Part shown: positions 37,518 through 45,263 of the stretch, piece after piece | How positions within the stretch are numbered: the first letter of the stretch is position 1 | Layout of the letters: every line of letters begins with the position of its first letter | NCBI RefSeq assembly: GCF_001969385.1 | Contig: NZ_CP014796.1 | Span: 1,443,501 to 1,507,500, forward strand | Direction of reading: 5' to 3' | Length of the DNA stretch: 64,000 bases | Origin: Salipiger profundus | GTDB lineage: Bacteria > Pseudomonadota > Alphaproteobacteria > Rhodobacterales > Rhodobacteraceae | The notes under the pieces: generated by a model | What the model saw: the letters and a program-made list of their open reading frames with translations, nothing else | The model's database searches: none | What the model was told of the DNA's origin: nothing | Made by a program: the position numbers and the translations under genes

Positions 37518-37593
37518 GCCGGTGTAGCTCAGCTGGTAGAGCACGTCATTCGTAATGATGGGGTCGTAGGTTCGAGTCCTATCACCGGCACCA
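37518..37593 (+). tRNA. tRNA-Thr (anticodon CGT)
   Basis: A 76-base cloverleaf can be drawn. The acceptor stem GCCGGTG pairs with CACCGGC, the D arm contains GCTCAGCTGGTAGAGC, and the anticodon stem CGTCA/TGATG has one G-T pair. The anticodon loop TTCGTAA reads ACG (Thr). The T arm is GTAGG-TTCGAGT-CCTAT, and CCA is encoded at 37591-37593. It lies after the HemY-like gene and before a strong terminator. Confidence 0.96.
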
Positions 37594-37599
37594 GTTGAA

Positions 37600-37637
37600 A
37601 AGCGCCCCGCGTCTGATCTGACGCGGGGCGCTTTTTT
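37600..37637 (+). terminator. Terminator downstream of tRNA-Thr
   Basis: AGCGCCCCGCGTC (37601-37613) pairs with GACGCGGGGCGCT (37620-37632) around a six-base loop, followed by TTTTTT. The minus strand reads into TTTT as well, so it may also stop transcription from kdsA (stop at 37717). Confidence 0.9.
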
Positions 37638-37716
37638 CTTTCGGGGGCTGGTGCGGTGGTCGAGGCGGCAGGCGGCGCCGGGGGGCCGACGTTCCGCCTG
37701 CGAGCGGGACCCGAAC

Positions 37717-38565
37717 TCAGGCGAAGAGATCGTCCAGCAGGTCGGTCCGGCCCTTGGTCAGGTCGTCGATACCACGCAGCCCGTGCAGGAGATGCCCGAG
37801 CTTCGAGACCGGCACCATGTTCGGCCCGTCCGAGGGGGCAGTATCGGGGTCCTCGTGGGTCTCGATGAAGACCGCCGCCGCGCCGACGGCCAGCGCCGCA
37901 CGTGCGAGCGGTTCGACGAACTGCCGCTGTCCGCCCGAAGAGCTGCCCTGTCCGCCCGGAAGCTGCACCGAGTGCGTGGCATCGAAGACCACCGGGTAGC
38001 CGGTCTGGGCCATGATCGGCAGCGACCGCATGTCGCTGACCAGCATGTTGTAGCCGAAGCTGGCGCCGCGCTCGCAGAGCATGATCCGCTCGTTGCCGGT
38101 CGAGGCGATCTTGTCGGCGACGTTCGCCATGTCCCAGGGCGCGAGGAACTGGCCCTTCTTGACGTTGATTGCCGCCCCGGTCTCGCCGGCGGCAAGCAGC
38201 AGGTCGGTCTGGCGCGACAGGAAGGCCGGGATCTGCAGCACGTCCACCGCCTCGGCCACCGGCGCGCATTGCTCGGGCCCGTGGACGTCGGTCAGCACCG
38301 GAACGCCGAACTCCTTGCCGATGGTCGACAGGATGTGCAGCCCGTCCTCCATGCCGATGCCGCGCTTGCCCGACAGCGACGACCGGTTCGCCTTGTCGAA
38401 GCTGCCCTTGAAGATCCAGTGGGTCTCGGCGGCCTCGGCGGCGGCGGCGATCTTCTCGGCCAGCATCCGCGCGTGGTCGAGGCTCTCGAGCTGGCAGGGG
38501 CCGGCGATGAGCGTGAAGGGCGACGTGTTGGACACGGTGATGTCGCGAATGCGAACGTCGGTCAT
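37717..38565 (-). CDS. kdsA: 3-deoxy-8-phosphooctulonate synthase (KDO-8-P synthase)
   Basis: KdsA condenses phosphoenolpyruvate with arabinose 5-phosphate to KDO 8-phosphate for lipopolysaccharide. The 282-residue form from ATG 38565 begins VSNTSPFTLIAGPCQLES. FKGSFDKANRSS, VLTDVHGPEQC and LCERGASFGYNMLVSDMRSLP are family signatures. The metal-ligand position has APWDMANVADKI rather than the asparagine-rich N-terminal motif, so metal dependence is not predicted here. Its start overlaps the kdsB stop by four bases; it is last in kdsD-kdsB-kdsA. Confidence 0.95.
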   Translation of the reverse strand: MTDVRIRDITVSNTSPFTLIAGPCQLESLDHARMLAEKIAAAAEAAETHWIFKGSFDKANRSSLSGKRGIGMEDGLHILSTIGKEFGVPVLTDVHGPEQCAPVAEAVDVLQIPAFLSRQTDLLLAAGETGAAINVKKGQFLAPWDMANVADKIASTGNERIMLCERGASFGYNMLVSDMRSLPIMAQTGYPVVFDATHSVQLPGGQGSSSGGQRQFVEPLARAALAVGAAAVFIETHEDPDTAPSDGPNMVPVSKLGHLLHGLRGIDDLTKGRTDLLDDLFA

Positions 38566-39350
38566 GCGATGTTCTCCTTTTTCAGCACCGCTTCGATGCG
38601 GGCCACGTCGACGGGGTTGTTGAGCTCCCAGAACACGCGGCCGCGCGCCTCGACGGGCACGCAGGTCACGGGCACGCCGTTCTCGAGGAAGCGGAGCTGT
38701 TCGAGCCCCTCGGCGCGCTCCAGCGGCCCCTCGGCCCATTCGGCATAGCGGCGCAGCGCGGCGGGGCGATAGCCGTAGACGCCGACATGGTGCCAGACCT
38801 CGGGCGGCGCTTCGAGGTCGCCGACATAGGGCAGCACCTCTTTCGAGAAGTAGAGCGCCGTGCCGTCGCCGCGCATGACGGCGGTGGTGCCGCCGACGCG
38901 GCCCTCGCGCCGGTCGGTGACGAAATGCACCAGCGTGTCGCGGTCGGTGCGCAGGACCGGGGTCGCCATCTCGACGGCCGGGTCGCGCATCCGCTCGATC
39001 AGCGCCTCGACGAACCACGGAGGCGTCAGCGGTGCGTCGCCCTGCAGGTTGATGACCGTCTCGGGTTCGGAGGGCAGCTGGGCCACGCCCTCGGCGCAGC
39101 GCTCGGTGCCGTTGCGGGCCTCGGACGAGGTCATCAGCACGTCGGCGCCGAAGCCGCGCGCCGCTTCGGCGATGCGGTCGTCGTCGGTCAGCACGTAGAC
39201 CGCGTCGGCGCCCTTGACCGTGCGGGCAGCGTCCCACGCCCGCCGGATCAGCGAGCGGCGTTCGCCGGTGGCGCCGGTCAGCTCGACCAGCGGCTTTCCC
39301 GGGTAGCGGGTCGAGGCGTAGCGAGCGGGAATGAAGATGACGGCGCTCAT
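38562..39350 (-). CDS. kdsB: CMP-KDO synthetase
   Basis: KdsB activates KDO with CTP to CMP-KDO for transfer onto lipid A. The 262-residue protein begins VIFIPARYASTRYPGKPLVEL, the nucleotide-binding block. YVLTDDDRIAEAARGFGADVLMTS, NGTERCAEGVAQL and INLQGDAPL are conserved CMP-sugar synthetase motifs, with the aspartate in QGDAPL as a metal ligand. VWHHVGVYGYRPAALRRYAEW also fits. The start at 39350 overlaps the kdsD stop (ATGA). Confidence 0.95.
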   Translation of the reverse strand: MSAVIFIPARYASTRYPGKPLVELTGATGERRSLIRRAWDAARTVKGADAVYVLTDDDRIAEAARGFGADVLMTSSEARNGTERCAEGVAQLPSEPETVINLQGDAPLTPPWFVEALIERMRDPAVEMATPVLRTDRDTLVHFVTDRREGRVGGTTAVMRGDGTALYFSKEVLPYVGDLEAPPEVWHHVGVYGYRPAALRRYAEWAEGPLERAEGLEQLRFLENGVPVTCVPVEARGRVFWELNNPVDVARIEAVLKKENIA

Positions 39351-40300
39351 GCGACACCTGCCCGCAGCGCGTCGTGGATGTGGACGAGCCCGACGAGCGT
39401 GCCGTCGTCCTCGACCGCGAACAGCGCCGAGATCTTCGAGGCGTTCATCACCCCGAGTGCCTCGGTCAGCAGGGCATCGGGAGCGATGCTGCGGGGATTG
39501 CGCGTGGCGACTTCGCCGGCGGTGCGGTCCATGAGTCCCTCCAGGTTGCGGCGCAGGTCGCCGTCGGTGATGACGCCCGCGAGCTTGCCGTCCTCGACCA
39601 GCGCCGCGACGCCGAAGCCCTTCTGCGACATGACGACGAGCGTCTCGCCCATGTCCGTGTCGGGCATGACCACGGGCAGCTCGTCGCCCCGGTGCATGAC
39701 GGCGGACACCCGCAGAAGCTGCGCGCCCAGCGAGCCGCCGGGGTGGAAGGCGAGGAAGTTCTCGCGGTCGAAGCCGCGCTGGTCCATCAGCGCCACGGCC
39801 AGCGCGTCTCCGAGCGCCATGGTCATCGTGGTCGAGGTGGTCGGCGCCATGCCGATGGCGCAGGCCTCGGGGGCGTCGGGCAGCAGCAGGACGTGGGTGG
39901 CGGAGCGCGCCAGCGTGCTGTCGGCACGGCGGGTCATGGCGATCATCGGGATCGCGAAGCGCGCGCAATGGGCGATGATGTCGGCCAGTTCGCGGGTCTC
40001 GCCCGAGTTCGAGATCAGCAGCACCGCGTCGTCGGGGGTGATCATGCCGAGGTCGCCGTGGCTGGCCTCGCCGGGATGCACCGCCTGCGCCGGCGCGCCG
40101 GTCGAGGCGAGCGTGGCGGCGATCTTGCCGGCGACATGGCCGGACTTGCCCATGCCCGAGACGATGATCCGCCCGCCGATGTGCAGCAGCAGCGCGATCA
40201 CGTCCTCGAAGGCCGGGGGCAGCTCGTCTCCGAGCCGGGTCAGCGCCGCGGCCTCGGTGTGCAGCACCGCGCGGGCGATTTCTGAAGGCGTCTGGGACAT
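39347..40300 (-). CDS. kdsD: Arabinose-5-phosphate isomerase (KpsF/GutQ/KdsD)
   Basis: KdsD interconverts ribulose 5-phosphate and arabinose 5-phosphate, the first step to KDO. The 317-residue protein has a SIS domain (residues about 30-170; GRIIVSGMGKSGHVAGKIAATLASTGAP, GDLGMITPDDAVLLISNSGETREL). Two CBS repeats occupy the C-terminal half (STVLDVMHR-like region AVMHRGDELPVV; DALLTEALGVMN). All three KDO enzymes are coupled by four-base overlaps in the order kdsD-kdsB-kdsA, giving a complete KDO supply unit. Confidence 0.94.
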   Translation of the reverse strand: MSQTPSEIARAVLHTEAAALTRLGDELPPAFEDVIALLLHIGGRIIVSGMGKSGHVAGKIAATLASTGAPAQAVHPGEASHGDLGMITPDDAVLLISNSGETRELADIIAHCARFAIPMIAMTRRADSTLARSATHVLLLPDAPEACAIGMAPTTSTTMTMALGDALAVALMDQRGFDRENFLAFHPGGSLGAQLLRVSAVMHRGDELPVVMPDTDMGETLVVMSQKGFGVAALVEDGKLAGVITDGDLRRNLEGLMDRTAGEVATRNPRSIAPDALLTEALGVMNASKISALFAVEDDGTLVGLVHIHDALRAGVA

Positions 40301-40381
40301 GTGCGCACCCGTGTTGAACCTTTGGCCTGTTACCGCGCTCCGCGCCCGGTGTCCAATGGCGTGCCCGGCGGGGCGGCGTGT

Positions 40382-40882
40382 CTACTCGCGGGTTTCGTCC
40401 GGAGCCACGCCCCAGTAGGCGGTCTTTGCGGCCCAGCCGTCGTAGCCGCCCGCCGAAAGCTCGCACCAGTCGACGGTGCATTCGCCGAGCCGCGCGATCA
40501 CCCCGAGCGCCAGCTTGGCGTTCACCGGCGTATCGGCGCCGGGGCGGGCATGAAGCTCGAGCATGTCCTGCTGCACCAGCACGGTGCGCACCCCGGACAG
40601 CAGCGAGTAATGCACCCAGCCGCCGGCGCCGTCGGCGTCGCGCACCCGGCGCCAGTGGCCGTGCTCGGCGGTGATCTCGAGCGGCATGTCGCGGCGCTTG
40701 TAGACCCAGTCGATGCGATGGGTCAGCGACGGGCCGCGCCGCACGTTGGCCTCGGAGGTCTTGAGCGACACGTATCTCGGGATCGGCAGGTTGGTGACCG
40801 GTCCACGGTCGTCGCTTGCGGCAGCCACGCTGCCCGCAACGACGGAAGCGACCAGCCCGGCGATCAAAGCTGCCTTGCGCAT
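40382..40882 (-). CDS. Periplasmic SH3 (SH3b) domain protein
   Basis: The 166-residue protein begins with a signal peptide (MRKAALIAGLVASVVAGSVAAAS) and contains bacterial SH3 segments. The first is RYVSLKTSEANVRRGPSLTHRIDWVYKRRDMPLEI, where ANVRRGP is the SH3b signature. The second follows as LELHARPGADTPVNAKLALGVIARLGEC. Two cysteines in ECTVDWCEL could form a disulphide. Such proteins are usually cell-wall binding modules in the periplasm. The ATG at 40882 follows AGAG, with no support for the longer upstream start at 40951. It lies 81 bases ahead of kdsD. Confidence 0.88.
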   Translation of the reverse strand: MRKAALIAGLVASVVAGSVAAASDDRGPVTNLPIPRYVSLKTSEANVRRGPSLTHRIDWVYKRRDMPLEITAEHGHWRRVRDADGAGGWVHYSLLSGVRTVLVQQDMLELHARPGADTPVNAKLALGVIARLGECTVDWCELSAGGYDGWAAKTAYWGVAPDETRE

Positions 40883-40986
40883 TTCTCTGTCCTGCCCGCG
40901 TTTTTTCGGCGGGGTTCTTGTGCCCCGCACGCTCATGGGACACTGTGCCATCGAGCGCGAGCCATGGAAAGGGAGGGGAGGCGGCC

Positions 40987-41973
40987 ATGCCTCAGAAACG
41001 CCTGAGTGTTGTCGTGACGCGACGCCTGCCGGAAGCGGTCGAGACCCGTCTGAGCGAGCTGTTCGACGTGACCCTGCGCGAGGATGACGCGCCGATGACG
41101 CGCGCCGAGCTGACGGAGGCGGTCCGCCACGCAGACGTGCTCGTGCCCACCATCACCGACCAGATCGACGCCGGGCTGATCGGGCAGGCGGGCGAGAACC
41201 TGCGGCTCATCGCCAACTACGGTGCCGGTATCGACCACATCGACGTCGAGACGGCGCGGCGCAACGGCATTCTCGTGTCGAACACCCCCGGCGTGATGAC
41301 CGACGATACCGCCGACATGGTGATGGCGCTGATGCTCGCTGTGACCCGACGCATGCAGGAGGGCCAGCTGCTCATGCAGCGCGGCGAATGGGAGGGCTGG
41401 GCACCGACCGCCTTCCTCGGGACGCGGCTGGGCGGAAAGCGGCTGGGCATCCTCGGCATGGGCCGCATCGGTCAGGCGGTGGCACGGCGGGCGCGGGCCT
41501 TCGGGATGCAGATCCACTACCACAACCGCCGGCGCCTGCGCGCCGAGACCGAGGCCGATCTCGAGGCGACCTACTGGGAAAGCATCGACCAGATGGTCGC
41601 GCGGATGGACGTGATCTCGGTGAACTGTCCGCACACGCCCTCGACCTACCACCTTCTGAACGCACGGCGGCTGAAGCTGATGAAGCCCACGGCGGTGATC
41701 GTGAACACCTCGCGCGGCGAGGTGATCGACGAAAGCGCGCTGACGCGGATGCTCAAGGCGGGCGAGCTCGCCGGCGCCGGGCTCGACGTCTACCAGCACG
41801 GCATCCGGGGCAACCCGGAGCTCGTGAACATGTCGAACGTGGTGATGCTGCCGCACATGGGCTCGGCGACGATCGAGGGGCGCATCGAAATGGGCGAAAA
41901 GGTGCTGCTGAACGTCAAGACCTTCGCCGACGGGCACCGGCCCCCGGATCAGGTCGTGCCGTCGATGCTCTGA
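40987..41973 (+). CDS. D-2-hydroxyacid dehydrogenase (glyoxylate/hydroxypyruvate reductase-like)
   Basis: This 328-residue NAD(P)-dependent oxidoreductase belongs to the D-isomer 2-hydroxyacid dehydrogenases, close to GyaR-type glyoxylate reductase. The Rossmann motif is LGILGMGRIGQAVARRARAFGM. IANYGAGIDHIDVETARRNGILVSNTPG contains a substrate loop, and the catalytic arginine, glutamate and histidine are expected in VIVNTSRGEVIDE, GLDVYQHG and LPHMGSATIEGR. The ATG at 40987 follows GGGAGG. Substrate is not certain; it stands alone, divergent from the SH3 gene. Confidence 0.88.
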   Translation: MPQKRLSVVVTRRLPEAVETRLSELFDVTLREDDAPMTRAELTEAVRHADVLVPTITDQIDAGLIGQAGENLRLIANYGAGIDHIDVETARRNGILVSNTPGVMTDDTADMVMALMLAVTRRMQEGQLLMQRGEWEGWAPTAFLGTRLGGKRLGILGMGRIGQAVARRARAFGMQIHYHNRRRLRAETEADLEATYWESIDQMVARMDVISVNCPHTPSTYHLLNARRLKLMKPTAVIVNTSRGEVIDESALTRMLKAGELAGAGLDVYQHGIRGNPELVNMSNVVMLPHMGSATIEGRIEMGEKVLLNVKTFADGHRPPDQVVPSML

Positions 41974-41980
41974 ATGCCGC

Positions 41981-42008
41981 CGCCCCGCAGTCCGCTGCGG
42001 GGCGTTTT
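41981..42008 (+). terminator. Intrinsic terminator of the hydroxyacid dehydrogenase gene
   Basis: CGCCCCGCAG (41981-41990) pairs with CTGCGGGGCG (41995-42004) around TCCG, followed by TTTT. It begins 8 bases after the stop. Confidence 0.88.
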
Positions 42009-42205
42009 GCTTCGCCCGTCCACTCGCGCCACGGGTACGCCCCGACGTTGCCCGAATTCGGGTAAAACGTTCTAATGGCCTGAATGACTTAGAGAATAAG
42101 TCGAGGCAAGCGCCTTACTTTCGCCGCAATCCTGCGCCGGCAGAGGCCGTGCCTGCCCGTCACCTTCTTCCTGTCCGACGTTTCAAGGACTGATGGAAGA
42201 GTAAG

Positions 42206-43345
42206 ATGGTGATATTTCATACGATCGGCAGGTTCCCGGGTGGAGCCGCGGGAACGATAACTGACTGGCCCGAGCCGGGTGCCCTCTCGGCGTCACATAT
42301 CCTCGAGTACGATCTGGCGGCCCTCGATATGGGTCTTCGCCTGACGGGCGGCGGTCTGCTGCGCGAGGTTCCGGGCGCGTCGTGGCGCGCGTCGGTCCTG
42401 GCAGAAATCGACAGGTCGGCGCGCGAGGATGACGCGGTGCGTAACAACCACGACGAAGACGGGCACGATGACCACCACCCGGGCCGCCGCGCCGGGGCCG
42501 GGTCTGCACTGAAGATCGAGACCGACGGCAGCGTTCGCAATCTGTGCAACGCGGCGGTCAGCCTCGGCTACATGGTGGCGCTCGAATCCGTCGAGGAGAT
42601 CGAGGAGGGGGCGCTGACGGACGTTGGCGCGCCAGGCGGTGGCGCTGGGACGGGTCCGGTGGGGGGCTTTTTTGCCAGTGCCGATGCCTTCGGCCTTGAC
42701 GACATCCACGGGGCCGCTGTCGGTGCGCCCGATTTTCACGATCCGCGAACGGAGGCGTTGGATCACCTCTCGATGACCGCGACGGATGTTCTGGCGCACG
42801 CGCATGGCTTGGCGGGTGGCATGCTCGGGCATGACCGGCCCGAGCCAAACCACGCCTCGCATGCGGGCTTTCGCGAAGACGCGCAGCGCGCCGCAGCTCA
42901 GGACTGGCTCGAGGAGGCCCGGGATGGACGGTCGCACTCCACTGACAGCGCCGTTCAACTGCACATGGAAGACATGCCGCGCTCGGCGCACGTCATCCGT
43001 TGGGTGGATGACGCCGGCCCGCGCTCCGGAGCGCGGGGGGATCCTCAGGATCTCTCGGACCAGCGCTACGACGAATGGGTGGACACGGAGGGCGAAGCCG
43101 AAGTCTTCATCTTCACGGAGCAGAATGACGCCGATGACACTGCCGTTTTCGACGACAGCCCCGCCCTTCAGGATGCCGAGGTGATGGCGATCGTGATGGA
43201 GGAAATCCTGCGAGACTATTCGGAGGGGGCGGAGCCCCCGCTCTTCGCGTCTGGCGAAGCCGCTACGCCCGGGCCTGATTTCACGGATCTTTCGGCCGGA
43301 GCCTTGGTCACGGACATCGCATATGGCGCGGTCGATGATCTCTGA
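42206..43345 (+). CDS. Unknown acidic protein, orphan gene
   Basis: The 379-residue product is not recognised. It has no signal peptide or membrane segment. It is rich in D, E, H and A with short low-complexity runs such as NNHDEDGHDDHH and VESVEEIEEGALTD, a glycine-rich stretch GAPGGGAGTGP, and an acidic C-terminal part (DTEGEAEVFIFTEQNDADDTAVFDD). Codon use is less biased toward G/C at third positions than in its neighbours, which hints at recent acquisition or low expression. The ATG at 42206 follows GGAAGAG. It is bounded by terminators on both sides and is monocistronic. Confidence 0.6.
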   Translation: MVIFHTIGRFPGGAAGTITDWPEPGALSASHILEYDLAALDMGLRLTGGGLLREVPGASWRASVLAEIDRSAREDDAVRNNHDEDGHDDHHPGRRAGAGSALKIETDGSVRNLCNAAVSLGYMVALESVEEIEEGALTDVGAPGGGAGTGPVGGFFASADAFGLDDIHGAAVGAPDFHDPRTEALDHLSMTATDVLAHAHGLAGGMLGHDRPEPNHASHAGFREDAQRAAAQDWLEEARDGRSHSTDSAVQLHMEDMPRSAHVIRWVDDAGPRSGARGDPQDLSDQRYDEWVDTEGEAEVFIFTEQNDADDTAVFDDSPALQDAEVMAIVMEEILRDYSEGAEPPLFASGEAATPGPDFTDLSAGALVTDIAYGAVDDL

Positions 43346-43375
43346 GATATCGCCTTTGTCCTTCCCTGCATGCGA

Positions 43376-43406
43376 AAACGCCCGCCCCGGAAGGAGGCGG
43401 GCGTTT
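43376..43406. terminator. Bidirectional terminator between the orphan gene and leuA
   Basis: AAACGCCCGCC (43376-43386) pairs with GGCGGGCGTTT (43396-43406) around a nine-base loop. On the minus strand it ends leuA with a TTTT tail; on the plus strand it follows the orphan gene's stop. Confidence 0.8.
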
Positions 43407-43417
43407 GAATGTCGGGA

Positions 43418-44983
43418 TCAGCTGACGTCCTTGTAGCTGATTTCCTTCACGTCGCTGCCGGTCTTGCTGCGGCGCACGTGCAGCCGGTTGAGCGCGTTCA
43501 CGTAGGCCTTGGCCGAGGCATAGACGGTATCGGTGTCGGCCGACTGGCCGGTCGCGATCTTGCCGTCCTCCTCGAGGCGGACCGAAACCGTGGCCTGCGC
43601 GTCGGTGCCCTCGGTCACGGCGTGCACCTGGTAGAGCTGAAGCCGGGCCTTGTTCGGGTAGAGCGCCCGCACCGCCTTGAAGGTGGCGTCGACGGGGCCG
43701 TCGCCATGCTCGGTCGCGCTCATTTCCTCGCCACCGACTTCCATCTCGAGCGTCGCTTCGGCGGGGCCGCCGGTGCCGCAGGTGACCTTGAGCGAGACGA
43801 TCTCGAGATGCTCGGCCCCGTCGGTCATGGCGTCGGTCACGAGCGCGAGGATGTCCTCGTCGTAGACCTCCTTCTTGCGGTCGGCGAGATCCTTGAACCG
43901 CACGAAGATGTCCTTGAGCTGGTTGTCGCCCACCTCGGTGCCGAGCTGCCGGAGCTTGTCGCGCAGGGCGGCGCGGCCCGAGTGCTTGCCGAGCGGAAGC
44001 GAGTTGGTGGCAAGGCCCACGTCCTCGGGTTTCATGATCTCGAAGGTCTCGGCGTTCTTGAGCACGCCGTCCTGGTGGATGCCGGATTCATGCGCAAAGG
44101 CGTTCTTGCCGACGATGGCCTTGTTGTACTGCACCGCGAACCCCGAAACCGTCGAGACACGGCGCGAGATGTGCATGATCTTCTTCGAGTCGATGCCGGT
44201 CTCGAAGGGCATGATGTCGCCGCGGGTCTTGAGCGCCATGACCACTTCTTCAAGCGCGGTGTTGCCGGCGCGCTCGCCGAGGCCGTTGATCGTGCATTCG
44301 ATCTGGCGGGCACCACCCTCGACCGCCGCGAGCGCGTTCGCCGTCGCCATGCCGAGGTCGTTGTGGCAGTGGGTCGAGAAGATTACCTCGTCGGCGCCGG
44401 GCACCGTCTGGATCAGGCGGCGGATGAGCTCCGCCGATTCGACCGGCGCGGTGTAACCGACGGTGTCGGGAATGTTGATCGTGGTGGCCCCGGCCTTGAT
44501 CGCGATCTCGACGACGCGGCAGAGGTAATCCCACTCGGTGCGGGTCGCGTCCATCGGCGACCACTGGACGTTGTCGCAGAGGTTGCGGGCGTGGCTCACC
44601 GTCTCGAAGATCCGGTCGGCCATCTCGTCCTGCGAGAGGTTCGGAATGGCGCGGTGCAGCGGCGAGGTGCCGATGAAGGTGTGGATGCGCGGGCGGGGTG
44701 CGCCCTTGATCGCTTCCCAGCAGCGTTCGAGATCGGGGACCTGGGCGCGGGCGAGTCCGCAGATCACGGCGTTCTTGCTGCGGTTCGCGATGTCGCGCAC
44801 GGCGGCGAAATCGCCCTCGGACGCGATGGGGAACCCGGCCTCGATGATGTCGACGCCCATGTCCTCGAGCAGCTCGGCGATCTCGAGCTTCTCGTCGTGG
44901 GTCATGGTGGCGCCGGGCGATTGCTCGCCGTCACGGAGAGTCGTGTCGAAAATGTACACGCGGTCTTTGGCTTGGTCGGTCAT
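43418..44983 (-). CDS. leuA: 2-isopropylmalate synthase
   Basis: LeuA condenses acetyl-CoA with 2-oxoisovalerate in the first committed step of leucine synthesis. The 521-residue length fits the long-form, leucine-feedback-regulated type. The HMGL-like barrel holds VYIFDTTLRDGEQSPG (catalytic Arg-Asp), INIPDTVGYTAP and STHCHNDLGMATANALA (metal histidines). The C-terminal LeuA dimer/regulatory domain (from about residue 380) includes the leucine-binding portion with DGPVDATFKAV. An ATG at 44983 is preceded by a leader region of about 180 bases that encodes a leucine-rich peptide. Confidence 0.95.
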   Translation of the reverse strand: MTDQAKDRVYIFDTTLRDGEQSPGATMTHDEKLEIAELLEDMGVDIIEAGFPIASEGDFAAVRDIANRSKNAVICGLARAQVPDLERCWEAIKGAPRPRIHTFIGTSPLHRAIPNLSQDEMADRIFETVSHARNLCDNVQWSPMDATRTEWDYLCRVVEIAIKAGATTINIPDTVGYTAPVESAELIRRLIQTVPGADEVIFSTHCHNDLGMATANALAAVEGGARQIECTINGLGERAGNTALEEVVMALKTRGDIMPFETGIDSKKIMHISRRVSTVSGFAVQYNKAIVGKNAFAHESGIHQDGVLKNAETFEIMKPEDVGLATNSLPLGKHSGRAALRDKLRQLGTEVGDNQLKDIFVRFKDLADRKKEVYDEDILALVTDAMTDGAEHLEIVSLKVTCGTGGPAEATLEMEVGGEEMSATEHGDGPVDATFKAVRALYPNKARLQLYQVHAVTEGTDAQATVSVRLEEDGKIATGQSADTDTVYASAKAYVNALNRLHVRRSKTGSDVKEISYKDVS

Positions 44984-45023
44984 GTCTCTGAATCTCTGTA
45001 AGGTCTTCGTCCTGGATGTCTCG

Positions 45024-45079
45024 CCGGCGCGAAACGGGTTCCCCTCTGAGCGATCGCGCCGGGAGTGCGCGCTCAGAGG
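45024..45079 (-). promoter_or_regulatory. Competing hairpins in the leuA leader (attenuator-like)
   Basis: In the minus-strand transcript four segments lie in order A (45079-45070), B (45062-45054), C (45052-45043), D (45032-45024). A (CCTCTGAGCG) is exactly complementary to C (CGCTCAGAGG). B (CCGGCGCGA) is exactly complementary to D (TCGCGCCGG). The two pairings cross, so they are mutually exclusive or form a pseudoknot. Segment A contains the stop codon of the leader peptide, so a ribosome there would block A:C. There is no T-run after either stem, so whether the output is termination (Rho) or translation is open. Confidence 0.6.
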
Positions 45080-45162
45080 CGGATTAGGAGAAGACGCAGG
45101 CCGAGCGCAAGCGGCGCGCTGAAAGCGCGTGCAACGGGTGCGATATGGCCAAGGGTCATCAT
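45073..45162 (-). CDS. leuL: Leucine-rich leader peptide of leuA
   Basis: A 29-codon frame starts at tandem ATGs (45162 and 45159), about 180 bases upstream of leuA on the same strand. It ends LALGLRLLLIRL before TGA, with eight leucines in all and seven in the last twelve residues. One of these uses CTA, a rare codon in this genome. Ribosome stalling in these codons would change access to segment A of the hairpins. No strong Shine-Dalgarno precedes the tandem ATG, which is a weakness. The role is inferred by analogy with known leucine attenuators. Confidence 0.6.
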   Translation of the reverse strand: MMTLGHIAPVARAFSAPLALGLRLLLIRL

Positions 45163-45263
45163 GGGGCGAAATATACGTGCAAACCGGAAGAATTAAACCC
45201 GCAAAATGCTTCGGTTTCGGGGAAATGCGATGCCGCGCCGCAGCATCGCGCGCGAGGGGTTGA

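Noticed and set aside
42293..42991. A 232-codon minus-strand frame opposite the orphan gene at 42206
   Set aside because: The plus-strand frame is longer, has a usable ribosome site and is bounded by terminators in its orientation; the minus-strand frame has neither.
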